Shown: positions 1 through 11,900 of the stretch, one piece after another
How the letters are laid out: each line of letters begins with the position of its first letter
Position numbering within the stretch: position 1 is the first letter of the stretch
DNA from: Turnera subulata
Lineage: Eukaryota > Streptophyta > Magnoliopsida > Malpighiales > Passifloraceae
DNA: 64,000 nt
Assembly (NCBI GenBank): GCA_028386065.3
Contig: JAKUCV010007212.1
Span: 1 to 64,000, forward strand
Direction of reading: 5' to 3'
The notes under the pieces: model-generated
Told to the model about the DNA's origin: nothing
Databases searched by the model: none
The model's input: only the letters and a program-made list of their open reading frames with translations
Made by a program: the position numbers and the translations under genes

Positions 1-1849
1 ATACGCTAGTCTTAATTTATTATTACAACCCGTCCATAATAATAATCGACTAGGGACATTTAAGAATATATCAAATATATAAACTAGGGTTATAAATATG
101 TGCAAGTAATTATCTCATAATCATATTTATTGGAATAGCCTCAATGTATATACATGACTACAACCATCCATAGATTGGCTTTTGGGCATATAACTAACAC
201 ATATATCATAACTTGTGGATCCATAAAAATAGGCTGTAACTGCATCCATTTAGATACATTTCTAATATATTGCCAGACTTACTAAATAATTGCATCCACC
301 ACAGGGGAGCATATCTTCTCATAATGAATACCTGGTCGTTTGGGTAAAACTTTGTGCCACAAATCGTGCTTTATATTTCACTATTTATTACTTTTCCGCA
401 CAAATTCCCATTTTATGACCAATTGAATTTTACACCTTCTGGTGTACGGACTACAAGTCCGGAAATTTCTCGCTTCATGCGAGTCCAACACAGCCTTCAA
501 TCATGTTTCTCTATTTTGGCCAATCATACTGTGCCTACATTCGCCAATGTAGGTTCATGATCCTCATTTTATTTAGCGCTATATTATAAATAAAACAAGT
601 ATTCCGTCGACGGTTATTTCACGTCGGTTCCATTTTATTCCTGACACTATAATTGAGATCTCATCATTTTCAATTTATTTCAGGTACCTGAGTTACTTCT
701 GGAACTTTATTAATTGTGTCAGGGACCTCTTCTGAAGGATTTTTCCTCTTCTTGAGGACTTTTAATTCAAACCTCTACTGGAGGCCATATTTTCTTACTG
801 GGGCCATCTTATCTCATTTGCTCCTTTTTTTCTTTTGAGAATTTCTTTTCTTTTTGGAACCGAGTATAATCTATAGATTCATTTGCATACTTATATTGTT
901 CTTCAGGAACATCAATTGAAACAGAAGCATTTGCAGCTGGTATATGGTCACACTTAATTTAAATGTGTCTGGCAATTGCATATCAATTTTCCTGCAAATG
1001 AATCATCTTTATATGAGGATCAACATTCATATATATTATGCATTTCAACAAACTTGATCCAGCTGCTTCTTTCTCCCCCTGATGTTGGGTATACACACAT
1101 ATCGAATTATCAATAAGCAAATCTTGCTATAAATGAATCTCCAATCTTTTAGTCAATAGTTTCAATAATGTTGTGATTTGATGGAGATTACCCAACATCT
1201 ATTCCCAACCTTCTTTAAAGACCATATTAACTATGCTGTGGTGGAGCATAATATACTGTACAAGCAACGGTCCGAAGATGGGAGATATTTTGTGACCAAG
1301 AACCAATGGGGAGATCTTATGATCTTATAATATCTTATTGGCTTGATGCACATTTACTGCGTATAAAATACCATAGTCATATTTCATCAATGGTCCTGCA
1401 ATCAATTGTCAATATGGCCCAGATCTTTTTGGGTTTATTTCCAATGATATACATTATCCATTTGAAGAAATATACCAGCATTATCTAGACATATAGTCTA
1501 GTAACATAAGTAGGGACATATACCGCAAGTGGCTTAATTATTAAATCAGTGCGCACAATACCAACTTGCGTTACATAATAGACCATCTAGTCGATGCATC
1601 GTAAAAATTACCTAGATGGTTAACACAATGGATTTATCAGTCCGCGTTCATGTCCCTGAATTATTCTCAAACTTGCTGGTGATACTAGGCCAATCTCATC
1701 TTAGGAAGGCCGTACAATTAATTTCGCAGCAAACAAACACATGAAAATTCATTGATTGTAAAACTTCTGGTTTTTCAATGAATGATCCAATAAATTTCGT
1801 GCATCATTATTGACTCGGGATGGCCCAACTGGTCATGCCAAATAATAAG

Positions 1850-2110
1850 TCCATGTACCAACTTCAAGTTGGTGTCAGCTTCAGGCTGGATAACTTAGAA
1901 AAATTATTTACCAGCTTCTGGATGGTACATACTAGCTATAAATTACATATCTATCAGCCAACTTCTAGTTGGTCTCAGCTTCAGGCTGTATAAACTTGTG
2001 CATTTAAACACTTAAAAATTTCTAGCTTCAGACTAGAGCATTTTAGCTTCTGGCTGGATATGTTAAGTTTCAATTACTCAACTGCTAGCTTCAGGCTAGC
2101 TATATATGTG
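1850..2110. repeat. CTTCAGG-centred short repeats in element L
   Basis: Repeated pieces of the form AGCTTCAGGCTGG and ACTTCAAGTTGG recur every 30-60 bp (for example near 1861, 1983, 2041, 2092). Many are small palindromes with arms of 3-5 bp. The equivalent occurs near 60920-61055 in element R. Confidence 0.5.
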
Positions 2111-2410
2111 CCAATTTTAGCCTTATTTCTGCCACTCATGTCAAAAAGATCAGAATTATTGGACAATAATTAAAATAGTGGCAAACTTTTTCAAAAGTAA
2201 AACCTCGAAGCTTGAAAAGCTTTGGAGTTTACTGACAAATAATGCAAAGTTTAATTACCGAAAAATCTTCTGGATCTTTTCAGAGACAGGAAAAAAGGTC
2301 CACATTTGAAAAACTGACACCTAGCTGTCTAATCTCAAACTATAAGAAGGGGAGGCGGTTGAGACAGGAAGATGCAGAAAACTTAGAAGAAACTCAACAA
2401 GACAAGAAAA

Positions 2411-3094
2411 ATGCCTTCCCCAGCTACTGTTTTCTTTGTTGAGGGTGCCTCTTTAGGAAGAAGGAATAGGTTAGCTTATAGCATGGTGAATGAGCAGCAA
2501 GAAGAATTACCGAATGATCTGGCGAGAATTCCTCGTTTAGTGTTTGTTTATGAACTTTATTCATCTAGGTTCTTTGTAACTCCTATGGAAGAAACATTCT
2601 TCCTAGAGGACCAAAGCAATCTAAGGGCTTCCTTTTATGGCTTGGCTAACTCTATTATGTTTTTCATATCTAATAGACTGCAGGAATTTCAACTAGAGCC
2701 TTCATGTCAGATTTTAAATCAAAGCAGTTATTATCAGGTTTCCATGATGGCTCGGAGCGTCCAAAGGGTGACTGGGTTACCAGCTACATGGCCTAAGGTA
2801 CGACTTCTACTATGGAATTGCAGGGGTGTAGCAAGAAGGTCCCAAGATTTTGTGCGTACCTTAAGAGATCTGAAGAATCAGTACAAGCCTAACATGGTAC
2901 TGATTACTAAGACTTTGTGGCAAGCAGGAGAGAATCATGGTGTGATTCCACTTCGTTTTTCTCCAACGAATTGGTTTGAGATACCTGGAGAAAACAACAT
3001 GGGTGGTATGTGGTTCTCCTGGAACAACAGTGTTAGGGTCAACATTAATGGTGAGGCTCAGAGTTTCAAGGTTAATGTTGTACCCAACCGTTAA
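2411..3094 (+). CDS. ORF antisense to element L with a truncated LINE endonuclease start (227 aa)
   Basis: Open frame of 227 codons on the strand opposite to the host retroelement. The first ~125 residues are unrecognised. From about residue 130 the text KVRLLLWNCRGVARRS, followed by LITKTLWQAG and GGMWFSWNNSV, resembles the start of LINE/L1-type apurinic endonuclease domains (WNCRG start, an ET-like turn, GG..W.W). The domain stops after about 95 residues, before the rest of the nuclease, so enzymatic activity is unlikely. In this copy the usual T-E-T is T-K-T, which changes the expected metal-binding Glu. The inverted copy at 59978-60730 is also open and about 92% identical by eye. It could be a captured host or LINE fragment, or an antisense product of the element. 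Confidence 0.55.
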   Translation: MPSPATVFFVEGASLGRRNRLAYSMVNEQQEELPNDLARIPRLVFVYELYSSRFFVTPMEETFFLEDQSNLRASFYGLANSIMFFISNRLQEFQLEPSCQILNQSSYYQVSMMARSVQRVTGLPATWPKVRLLLWNCRGVARRSQDFVRTLRDLKNQYKPNMVLITKTLWQAGENHGVIPLRFSPTNWFEIPGENNMGGMWFSWNNSVRVNINGEAQSFKVNVVPNR

Positions 3095-3339
3095 ATAATT
3101 TCATTCAGCTTTATGTATGAGAACAATTTCTCTATGTGGATGTTCTCAAGTAATGATCCCTTCTGTAATAATAATATGCATATTTTCTTTTAGCCTTGCC
3201 ATTGTTATAATCTTTATGGTCATAATAATTCCTTCCATGTCCTTGGCAACAGGCACAATCATAACTAACTGTCTCATTCACTTCAGGAAACGGAGCAGAA
3301 TCGATTTAATGGATCCGTAACAAATTCTTTTAGTTATTG

Positions 3340-4120
3340 TAAACAAGAATATTTTGTACTCTTCAGGAGTTTATGCTCTTCCAGAGCGTAAGTATATGAT
3401 CTTCTAGATCATAGTTACACTTATGTTCTTCACAGTATAGGTATGCAACAGTATTCACATACAATTTTCCTCTCTCCCTTGAATGTTGTTGCATTTTGGG
3501 TAGGTAAAATATTGCTGTTCAGGTGCACATTAAAGTCCATGCTCTTCTAGAGCGGGTTAATTTACTTTTATATGAATAATTTCCATTTATTAAGTACGGA
3601 ATATATCATCGCATTGTCTTCAGGACAAATGCCGGGGTCATTATACGAGGAAAACGATAATTTCATATGCACATAAAAGGAATTAAGTAGTAAAGATAAA
3701 CATAAAGTAAACATAACAGAAATAATAAAGATGAACATAAACATAAAATTAAACATTAAAATTAAAAACGATCAATATATATTAACTTGCACCTTCAGGG
3801 TAAGCAAGAGTAATATCATAATTTTGTGGTCATTATTTCGACCAAACATGGTTTCATTGATATTACATTTTGTCCTGCAGGGACGTGCATTTCCTCAGAT
3901 GTGTACATTTGTAATTAAAATTTCATGAGAATAACCATCTTCTTGTGGTCATTCAATGTCCCACTTTTGGTGGTCATATAAATATTTGTAGGACCGTTTG
4001 GCAGTAAGATTTTCGGTCTTTGCTGCATTTTTCTTTTATTGAGTCTTCTGGACTCTATCATTTAGTCTTCGAGACTATTATGCATTTCAGTATTTAATGT
4101 CCATATCAAATTTCTTCCGG
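3340..4120. repeat. Micro-palindrome array in the non-coding part of element L
   Basis: Many short hairpin-capable units with different arms but a similar centre. Examples are GCTCTTCCAGAGC near 3376, GATCTTCTAGATC near 3399, GCTCTTCTAGAGC near 3541, TTGTCTTCAGGACAA near 3615, AGTCTTCTGGACT near 4041, TAGTCTTCGAGACTA near 4063 and AATTTCTTCCGGAAATT near 4108. The homologous segment in element R is about 59220-59760. Confidence 0.5.
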
Positions 4121-4553
4121 AAATTTCACGGGCCCGAAATTAAAACATAAAAAAAAACTTAATAAATAAACAGGGGCTTCTATTAACTACCCCAAGTAAA
4201 ATAAATGATAGAAAAATAAAATTGATGGACCTTGTATGAACCCAAGCAAAAACATAAAGAAAATCAAGAAAGTAAATATAATGGGCATTTTCATAGCCCA
4301 ATTTGTAATAAAAAAAAGGCGGCTTAGCCGGCCAACAAATGAAATAAGACGGCTTAGCCGACCAATATTGAATACTATAATAGAAGGTATGCTTACTCGA
4401 TAAATCTTTCAGCAATAATATATATAATATATCATATTAATACATGAGCCTTTTAAAAATTAGCCCAATAAAAATTAAATAACTGCAAATTAAAGGCGAT
4501 GGGCCTTATATGTGCCTATTTAAAATGTAAAGAAAAGCAGTAAAATAAATACA

Positions 4554-4830
4554 ATGGCCTTCCGGGCTTGCCGGGAAAATTCCGAGGTGCTGAATTCCGG
4601 CCAAGCACTTCTGGGCTTGCCGGAAAAATCTCGAGGCGCTAAATTCCGGCCAAACACTTCCGGGCTTTGCCGGAAAAATCTCGAGGCATCGGATTCCGGT
4701 CAAGCACTTCTGGGCTTTGCTGGATTCCGACCAAATACTGTTCATGGTCGCCGGATCTCGGTCAAAATTACTGTCCACGCCGGATTCCGGCCAAAATTAC
4801 TGTTCACGCCGCCGGATTCCGGCCAAAACA
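4554..4830. repeat. GCCGGAA-rich tandem repeat in element L
   Basis: About three and a half imperfect copies of a 49-50 bp unit. Each has a CTTCYGGGCTT start, a GCCGGAAAAAT middle and an ATTCCGGCCAA end. The same unit occurs in inverted orientation at about 58600-58780 in element R, so the repeat belongs to the retroelement family. It lies in the non-coding leader. Confidence 0.7.
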
Positions 4831-5386
4831 TAAATCGTGACATGCCGTGAACTCAGCAACAACAATATCAAAATCCCATCCACAATCAACAACAAATCAT
4901 GATCAAACAACACACAAACAATCCAACAAACACAAAACAAACTCAAGAAAAAGAAATCCAGAAAAAAAAACGTTACAGTTTGTGGTTCGTCGCCGCCGGT
5001 GACGAGCAAACGGCGGGAGTGGCGTTGGCGGGCGGAGGGAGCACAGACGGTGGCGTCTGGGGCGGTAGCGCAGCCGCGCGGCCGGTGGAGAGAGAGGTGT
5101 GGCCGCCGGCGCACGTGAAGGAGGAAAACAGACCCGGGTGGAGGCAAAACGGATCCGGATCCGCCGTCGGGTCCTCCTTCCTTGGCGGCGCGTTGGGTGG
5201 CGAGGACGACGGGAGATGGCACCGTCAGGATCGCGACTACACGGCGAAGGGACTGGCGACGGCGGTGTGTCGAGTTGAGGCGAGGAAGCCGGCGCCGGAG
5301 ACAAACGGCCGACAGCCTCCTTTTCCCCTTTTTTTTTCTTCCGGTTACCGTTTCTGCCCAGATTTTTCCTTTCATGGTTGAGCACA

Positions 5387-5402
5387 ATTCGTGCTGATAA
5401 CT
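5387..5402 (-). other. Primer-binding-like site of element L
   Basis: Directly inside the LTR the minus strand reads AGTTATCAGCACGAAT, matching CGTTATCAGCACGAGT at the same place in element R. Position and conservation fit a tRNA primer-binding site. I did not identify the tRNA. Confidence 0.5.
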
Positions 5403-5631
5403 TGTTATAAACAAAAGAGGAAGAAGGAGAAGTTTGAGGGGGAAATGATTTTTCCGGTGAGCTCCGGCGAGGCTCCGGTCACGGGTTTCATTACCCGGTT
5501 TCAGTTTTTCATACATTATCTCTATTTCTGATTTACACATATATATAATAAGTAGAAATATTGTATAATATATATATTTGGTATGTATCATAATGACATA
5601 CATATATGTATTTATATATTGTTTTATAACT
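5403..5631 (-). repeat. 5' LTR of copia element L
   Basis: About 229 bp matching, in reverse complement, the LTRs at 54869-55115 and 63373-63612. It shares the inner end TGTTATAAAC (plus strand), the CTCCGGCGAGG and CACGGGTTTCATTACCCGG blocks, and the AT-rich outer half. The outermost expected base is changed (GTTTTATAACT instead of GTTTTATAACA), so the terminal TG is lost. It lies about 1 kb upstream of the SR gene transcript. Confidence 0.8.
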
Positions 5632-6588
5632 TGCTTGATTTTTAGTTGTTGCAGGACTATATTATAGACTATAGCCTGGAGGATTAAGTGGTGGCTTTAT
5701 TTTGGTTTTTTATGCGAATTTTAGTTCAAATGTTTAAATTTGAGATGAGAGTTTAACTTCGGATTGGGATTGTAAGGGACGGTACATGTCGTTTCGAAAT
5801 ATATTAGACTGAGCTTTTAATTCTAGCCATATCCTAATAGTATTGGGTTCATAAATTAAATATAACTTGAAACTAAGTTGAGAAGAATGTCAATTTTGAA
5901 TATTTTTTTAAAAACATAAGAGCACATGATAAATAAACTGAATAATTGACACGGCACTGTGCTCAGCTTTCAAAACTCACCAAACCAATTAGTCCAAAAT
6001 TGAACAATAACTTGATATGTTATTATTTTAAATTACCCATTTAGCATACATCAATATATAAACGATCTATATTAAGGAATGATAGAATAAAGTAGTCTAA
6101 TAATCGATGATAGATTTAAGATATATACTAGAAGAAGCTTCGCTCGAATGTTTTGTTTCTAAGAATTTGGAATAATAAATTATCCAGAATATTTATGGCT
6201 TTGATCCAGGATTGATGGTGATTAGAGGTTAGGAATTGGGATTGAGTAGTTTCTTAGGAATGTACCAAAAATTTTGTAAGGGCTTAAAGCCCGTTTCAGA
6301 CACGGAAAAGACAAAAAACAAGGGTAAAACTTCAAATGACCGAACAAACAAATTCGAAATTTGGAACTTTGGACCGTATCTACCTAACCTACCCATTCGC
6401 AGCATCGGCCCGAAACGAGATTATGCTCCCCAAGAGGGGCCCTACAATACGAACGGTGGAGATCGCCTCACTGTCCATTAAAAGACATCGAGCCACAGGA
6501 TTGTCATGATACGACCACTAGTGTACTTCAAAACTGGTCCTCTCGCGTAGCATTTTATATTACCCTTCCTATATTAACTAACCCAATC
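5632..6588. other. Intergenic AT-rich DNA between element L and the SR gene
   Basis: No coding exon, repeat or RNA gene recognised. The last few hundred bases are the presumed SR promoter. Confidence 0.5.
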
Positions 6589-6589
6589 T

Positions 6590-9500
6590 CTCGACCAATC
6601 TCAAAACCCTAAAATCTTCGAAGCTCCCTCCTCTTGCTGATCCTCAATTCCATCGAACGGTAAGCTCTCTCGTCAATGTCTGACATAGTAAAACAAAAAA
6701 GAGAAAAACCGACGAAGGAGAAGCCTTCAATTTTTTGAAGTTTTAGTCTAAGGTTTACGTTTTCTTTTCTAATGGATCCGTTGTTTCAGCGAAGAAGAAA
6801 CATGAGTAGCCGAGCGAGCAGGACCCTCTATGTTGGAAACTTGCCTGGCGATATTCGCGAGAGAGAAGTGGAAGATTTATTCCACAAGGTAATTTTAATA
6901 GTCCCGGTTGATTTTATCACATTTTGGTGTGAATTAGGGTAGCTTTCTTTAGTTTTTTTTTTTTCAATTTTCAAAGATAAAGGTAGAAGTAGCAGAGCAA
7001 TTTTTTTTTTCTCTCTCCTTTGTTTCGTTCTTTTAGTTTGTATTGTATCTTACGCTGCGGTCATAGTGGCTTGTGAGAGCAAGCTTAAGGAAGATTATCT
7101 AAACCATTGTTACAAATGTGAGCAATCTAATTGTCCATTTTGGCATGATTTTTTCACAAGTGAGGTTTCCATGAATTAGCTGATATACACGTTCAAGCTG
7201 TGACCGGTGGCTCGGTCGGTAAAACTCTTGTTAATTAATGCTTGTAGTTCAATCCCTTTCGAGTGTAGATTGCTAAACTTCTTGGAAGGAACGTCAAATC
7301 TCAAAGAGATACAACTGGAGGAAAAAGTTTATGTGTCATCATTAACAATACTGTGTTTTTACATTAAGTCATAATTGAGCAATCATAAGGTGCTGGTTGC
7401 ATTCCTATTCTGCTATCTACATCGTGTACGGATATGTTTCTATTTCTTCAACAGCTTCCTTTTTGCTTTTCATTAGTGGAATCATAGCCAACATTTCTCC
7501 TTCGTCTCCAGCAACTTGTGCTGTCCTTGTGCTCTAGTTTTGGCCAATTGTTTCCCTACCAATAAAACTGATTGATTTCAGATTATTACTTAGGAACACT
7601 TACAGTTAATGGATGGTCACGCACATGGTCTTGCCATAGCCCCATGGGTTTATGACACAGGCTCAACCTTGTCTCCACACAAGATTTTAGAATGTAAAAA
7701 TATAGGCCCAAAATCCATGTATGAATGTTTCTCTCCAAATACCTTGTGAACTTGGAGGTCAACCGTGATGAAAAAAAGATACTTTAGGAGTTATGGATGA
7801 TCTCTAACCCTTGATTTTTCATGTAATCTTGCTTAGTCAGTGGAAACTAATGCGGGTATTTCTCTTTTCAGTATGGACCAATAGCACACATTGATCTGAA
7901 AATCCCTCCAAGGCCCCCAGGTTATGCATTTGTGGAGGTTAGATCTATTAAATTATTCCTTTAGTATGTTGCGTAGTCTGTTTTTTCTTTTTCGTTTTAA
8001 GCTCTTACTAATTCTCTCACAGTTTGAAGAGTCTCGGGATGCTGAGGATGCAATTCGTGGGCGTGATGGCTATGATTTTGATGGGCATAGATTACGGGTT
8101 AGTTTACTTGGTCTGTATGTTGATTAGTTTCTACTCATGACTGTTATTTTGCGTCTCGTATCCTAATTCATGCGATATAGGTTGAACTTGCGCATGGAGG
8201 ACGTGGACATTCGTCATCAGATCGTCACAGTAGTCACAGTAGTGGTCGTGGACGTGGAGTATCACGGCGCACCGACTACCGTGGTGAGTGGCATGTAACT
8301 ACTTCTCACTTTGTTCTATACTAGACTCTGCGATCATTTTTAACTTGGGACTGGCCTTTTTATTCAGTTTTGGTCACTGGGCTACCCTCATCTGCTTCAT
8401 GGCAAGATCTCAAGGTAGGCAAAGATTTGTTACGTTATACTCATAATTTCCCGTGGTATGAGAAGTGATTGCAATGGCGTGTGCTGCTTCATGGGTTTGT
8501 ATGCAAAGATTGGTAAATCCTTAATTTCATTTATTCTTGTTCAGGATCATATGCGCCGAGCAGGAGATGTTTGTTTCTCACAAGTTTTTCGTGATGAGAA
8601 TGGTAATAATTCTCTGTAGCAGTGGAACCTATTACTCATGTGATGCAACATTTAGAAATTGTTTTTGTGATCATCCTGTGGTTAATTACTTGATATATGT
8701 CCTTATAGGGCTGTCTCGTCACCTATTAGTTGCTTATAAAGATTCTATCTGCCAAGTTACCATTTTTCCTATTAACAATTCTAATTTAGTTTCAGCGTCA
8801 GTCCTTTTTCCTGTTGTATTGGATGTGATACTCTTAATTTTCTTAACTGGATGCTATTTTCTGATTAGGGATATTACATGCAAGCATAGACATAAATAAA
8901 GTTTGGGTTAAACATTGATTGAAGCTTTGCTGTGCATTGTTGTGCTATACTGTTTTCAGGAACCACAGGGATTGTGGATTACTCAAACTATGAGGACATG
9001 AGGCATGCAGTAAGCTATTCTTCCTCACCAACACTTTTATCAGCATTCAGCAAGCTGCTATGTGTCTTAAGATTGTTATCAGCCTGACTTATTGAGCTTG
9101 GTTCTTTTTACAGATCAAGAAACTTGATGATTCTGAGTTCAGAAATGCCTTTTCCCGTGGTTATGTTCGTGTAAGATTGAAACTCTCCTTGTACTTTGTG
9201 CTTGCACTCATGCAGGCACTAGCATACATATATTTCATATGTTTATGTGCGCACAATGCTGATACAAAGTTCATTATATTTGTAGGTGAGGGAGTATGAT
9301 TCCAAGCGTGACTCTCGGAGCCCCAGTCGTGGTCGATCTCGCTCACGGGGACGCAGTTATAGCCGGAGCCGTAGCCGCAGTCGCGGTAGAAGTTTAAGTA
9401 GGAGCAAGAGCCCAAGGTTTGTTAAAAGTTGCTTGATTTCCCTAGAATAATTGGTTTTAGTTCCAATGACTTATTTTAACTCTACTTATTGTCGTGCAGC

Positions 9501-11900
9501 AAGTCTCCTAAGAAAAAATCTTCACGACGCTCTCCTTCTAGGTCGAGGTCGCGGTCTGTTTCTCGCTCTCGTTCTGGATCTAAGCCTCGGTCATTGTCAA
9601 GGTATTCTATCTTGTCTTTTTGATTTTAGTGATATGTATAACAAGGTTTCTTTTTGTATTCCGGCCCTGGGGAATCTGCCAATTCTTGTTCCTTATATAT
9701 TTGTTGCCTTTTCCACCTAAGGCCGTGCATTCAGGCTTTGGTAAATTATAGAAACTAAACTCTTGGATTTGGTAAATTTTAATATTCTGCCCTGTTAACT
9801 TTAATTTCATCGATATGGCCACTATGGTACTCGCATTTGGTGATGTGTGGTAGTAGTAAAGGGAGATGCTGTGGCTTGCAATGTGAAGAGAGTCTGCCAT
9901 CTTCCTGTCCACTTTTTGAGTGTTTTGTGGTTTTCCACGAACTTCTTGCCACTAATATGACAGGAATATATCTTTTTGGTGGCTTTGTGAATGGAGGCTT
10001 CCAGTTTGATCTATAGGTTGATCATGTATACGTATTAACGTTCTAAATGTGATCATAATTTTGAGATGTCCTAGGTCAAAATGTGGATATATGTAGCCCG
10101 GTGTTTTTGTTTGGCATTAACACTGACCAACTACCACCTAGTTTTAAAATTTTTCCTCCTGTTGTAGTATGTGGAATTCTGTTTTTTATTTAATTTGTTT
10201 CATTGAGTGGATGCTGCACTTGGGAAACCACTCGGGGGCTGCCTTGCCATCTTCACTTTCTTTCCTTTCTTTGTTGTATGAAAATTACGTTGTTTGACGT
10301 ATGCAGTGAACTTGGGACTGGATATTAGGATCTTGATTGGAATATGGTTCAGTTCATGCATATTTTTTTGGTTGTGGAGGTATGCGGTTTTTCAGGTGGC
10401 AGTCTGTTTTAATATTCTTAGCATCATAAATTTCCATGGGTGCTAGATTGGGAACAAAGAAGATTACCATTGGAATAATAGAGCTGGATTTCAGTGAACT
10501 AACTGCCAGTGGATCTGGAAGTCATCAACAATGAGCGGTAGAAACTATGTCATATCATTTTCTACTCCAGGAAAGGCCAAGCTAATAGGACCTGCTGGCT
10601 GGACTCATTGTGGATTTTTGTGGTGCAATAGGGAAGCATGCTTCTGTCCTGTCCAACAGTGTTTTACAAATGCATTTTGCTTTGGTTAAAATATTTTTAT
10701 TTTGTTGAATTAGGCATTTTATGTAGGTGGGAATTCCACATATGGAAACTGATATATTTCTTTTGTTTCTTTTCTTCTATTGCCAAAGATTTATCGGTTT
10801 TCCTATTATCCTTTTTGAATGTGGTAACTCTGACGTGGAAGAGGCATCAAGGCTCTTGGATGAGAGTTCTTAGGGAACGTGTGGATTTTAAAATTGGGTT
10901 GTTTCTGGAACTTTTGCAGATCCCGATCAAGATCAAGATCTCCACCTCAATCTGTAAGTTGTCTCGTTTAGTGTAGATCCCAGATAGATCTGAATTTGTG
11001 ATGACTCTTCCCCAGTTGATCCTGGGAATATGGAATGACCTAATTTTGCTTGACTTGGGGTTTTAAATTTTTAAAGTTGGAGACCTCTAGTGTGGCCACT
11101 TGTATCTTTGTTTAAAATTTTTGACTGCTCCTTGAAAGAAGAAAGATCTAATGTTAAACTCCTTCCATAAGGTGCTTTATGATTTTTTTTTTTGTTCAAA
11201 TGGTGCTTTAGGCGGTTAGACATTAGGTATTGGACAATTGTTATTATTGTTGTTATGATTATTCCGCAGCAGCAAAAGCGTATAAGTAAAAGCCCGAAGA
11301 AGAGCAGCGTTAGCCCGAAGAAGCGCAGTGTTAGCAGGAGCCCAAGCGGCAGCAGGAGCAGAAGCAGGAGCAAGAGTTTATCCCGGTCTGTTTCTTGTCC
11401 ATTATTATTATCGTCTCTCTGGTTGCTGGCATGTTGATTTAGTTATTGGTTTGTCACCAAATGGTCCTATCAATTGTTGATGATTATCAAATCCTCTTAA
11501 ACTAATTGCCCGCAGTTGAATTCTCCACTACCTCTAAGTGTGGTTCTGATAAGTGTTTAAAAATTTGGTTGCCAGGTGACAGATGCAATTTCAGCCTCAT
11601 ATCTGAATCAGTAAGCTGAAGGGGCATACCATCTTGCAATCATTGGACGATAATTGGTGATGTGGAACAATTACTTTTAGGCAAACCCAGCCCTGGACAA
11701 TTTGCTTTGCTGTGCAGATTATGATCAGATTCTTGAGCCTTGGATACTTTTAGGTTTGATTTTGAGTATGTTGGAATTGATAACAGCGGAACTTTTACTT
11801 TTGATGGATTGTATTTGTAGTGATAATTATTGTATGTTGTGTCAGCCTTGATGGAATTCGCCCTTATCTTCTACTGGTTTGGGTATCAAATAAGACGGCA
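6590..11900 (+). CDS. SR splicing factor, SR34/SF2-ASF type (309 aa, 13 coding exons)
   Basis: Nuclear pre-mRNA splicing regulator of the SR34/SR30 subfamily, which binds exonic enhancers and recruits U1 snRNP and U2AF. A 5'-UTR intron (6660-6789) precedes the ATG at 6802. Coding exons: 6802-6888, 7872-7937, 8023-8097, 8181-8283, 8368-8414, 8545-8602, 8960-9009, 9114-9170, 9286-9416, 9500-9601, 10920-10953, 11270-11385, and a last one from 11516 with TGA at 11517-11519. All junctions are GT-AG and in frame, giving 309 aa. RRM1 has RNP2 LYVGNL (9-14) and RNP1 GYAFVEF (46-52). A Gly/Arg-rich hinge follows. RRM2 carries the subfamily signature SWQDLKD (121-127). The C-terminus from about residue 200 is RS-rich ([18 protein letters not shown]). 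Length fits the family. Long introns lie after exon 1 (983 nt) and inside the RS region (1318 nt). Start and 3' UTR limits are approximate. Confidence 0.93.
6603..6614 (+). promoter_or_regulatory. Telo-box-like motif at the SR gene 5' end
   Basis: AAAACCCTAAAA contains the plant telo-box core AAACCCTAA, which is frequent near the start of housekeeping and translation or RNA-processing genes. It sits about 50 bp before the 5'-UTR intron donor. Functional use is inferred. Confidence 0.4.

Larger units (their letters stand above)
1..5631 (-). mobile_element. Decayed Ty1/copia retrotransposon (element L), 5' part, runs off the window
   Basis: Minus-strand LTR retroelement that is the inverted relative of the complete element at 54869-63612. 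Reading from high to low coordinates it has a 5' LTR (5403-5631), a primer-binding-like segment, a GC-rich leader (about 4970-5385), a tandem GCCGGAA-rich repeat (4554-4830), a non-coding block with short palindromes (about 3340-4120), an embedded plus-strand ORF (2411-3094), and relics of integrase and reverse transcriptase (about 1-1850). The pol relic is recognised because 280-1850 matches, in reverse complement, the copia integrase and RT relic at 61050-62750. All pol frames are broken by stops and indels, so it cannot encode enzymes. The 3' LTR lies outside the window. Unlike the other copy it has no LINE insert between leader and repeat. Confidence 0.8.

Noticed and set aside
4797..5603. 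268-codon minus-strand frame in the leader of element L
   Set aside because: It runs through the LTR and the GC-rich non-coding leader, and the equivalent frame in element R is not conserved.
11192..11437. SR gene reading through into [14 protein letters not shown] at its C-terminus
   Set aside because: This frame crosses a GT donor at 11386; splicing to the AG at 11515 gives an RS-type end with an immediate TGA, which fits better, though intron retention cannot be excluded.
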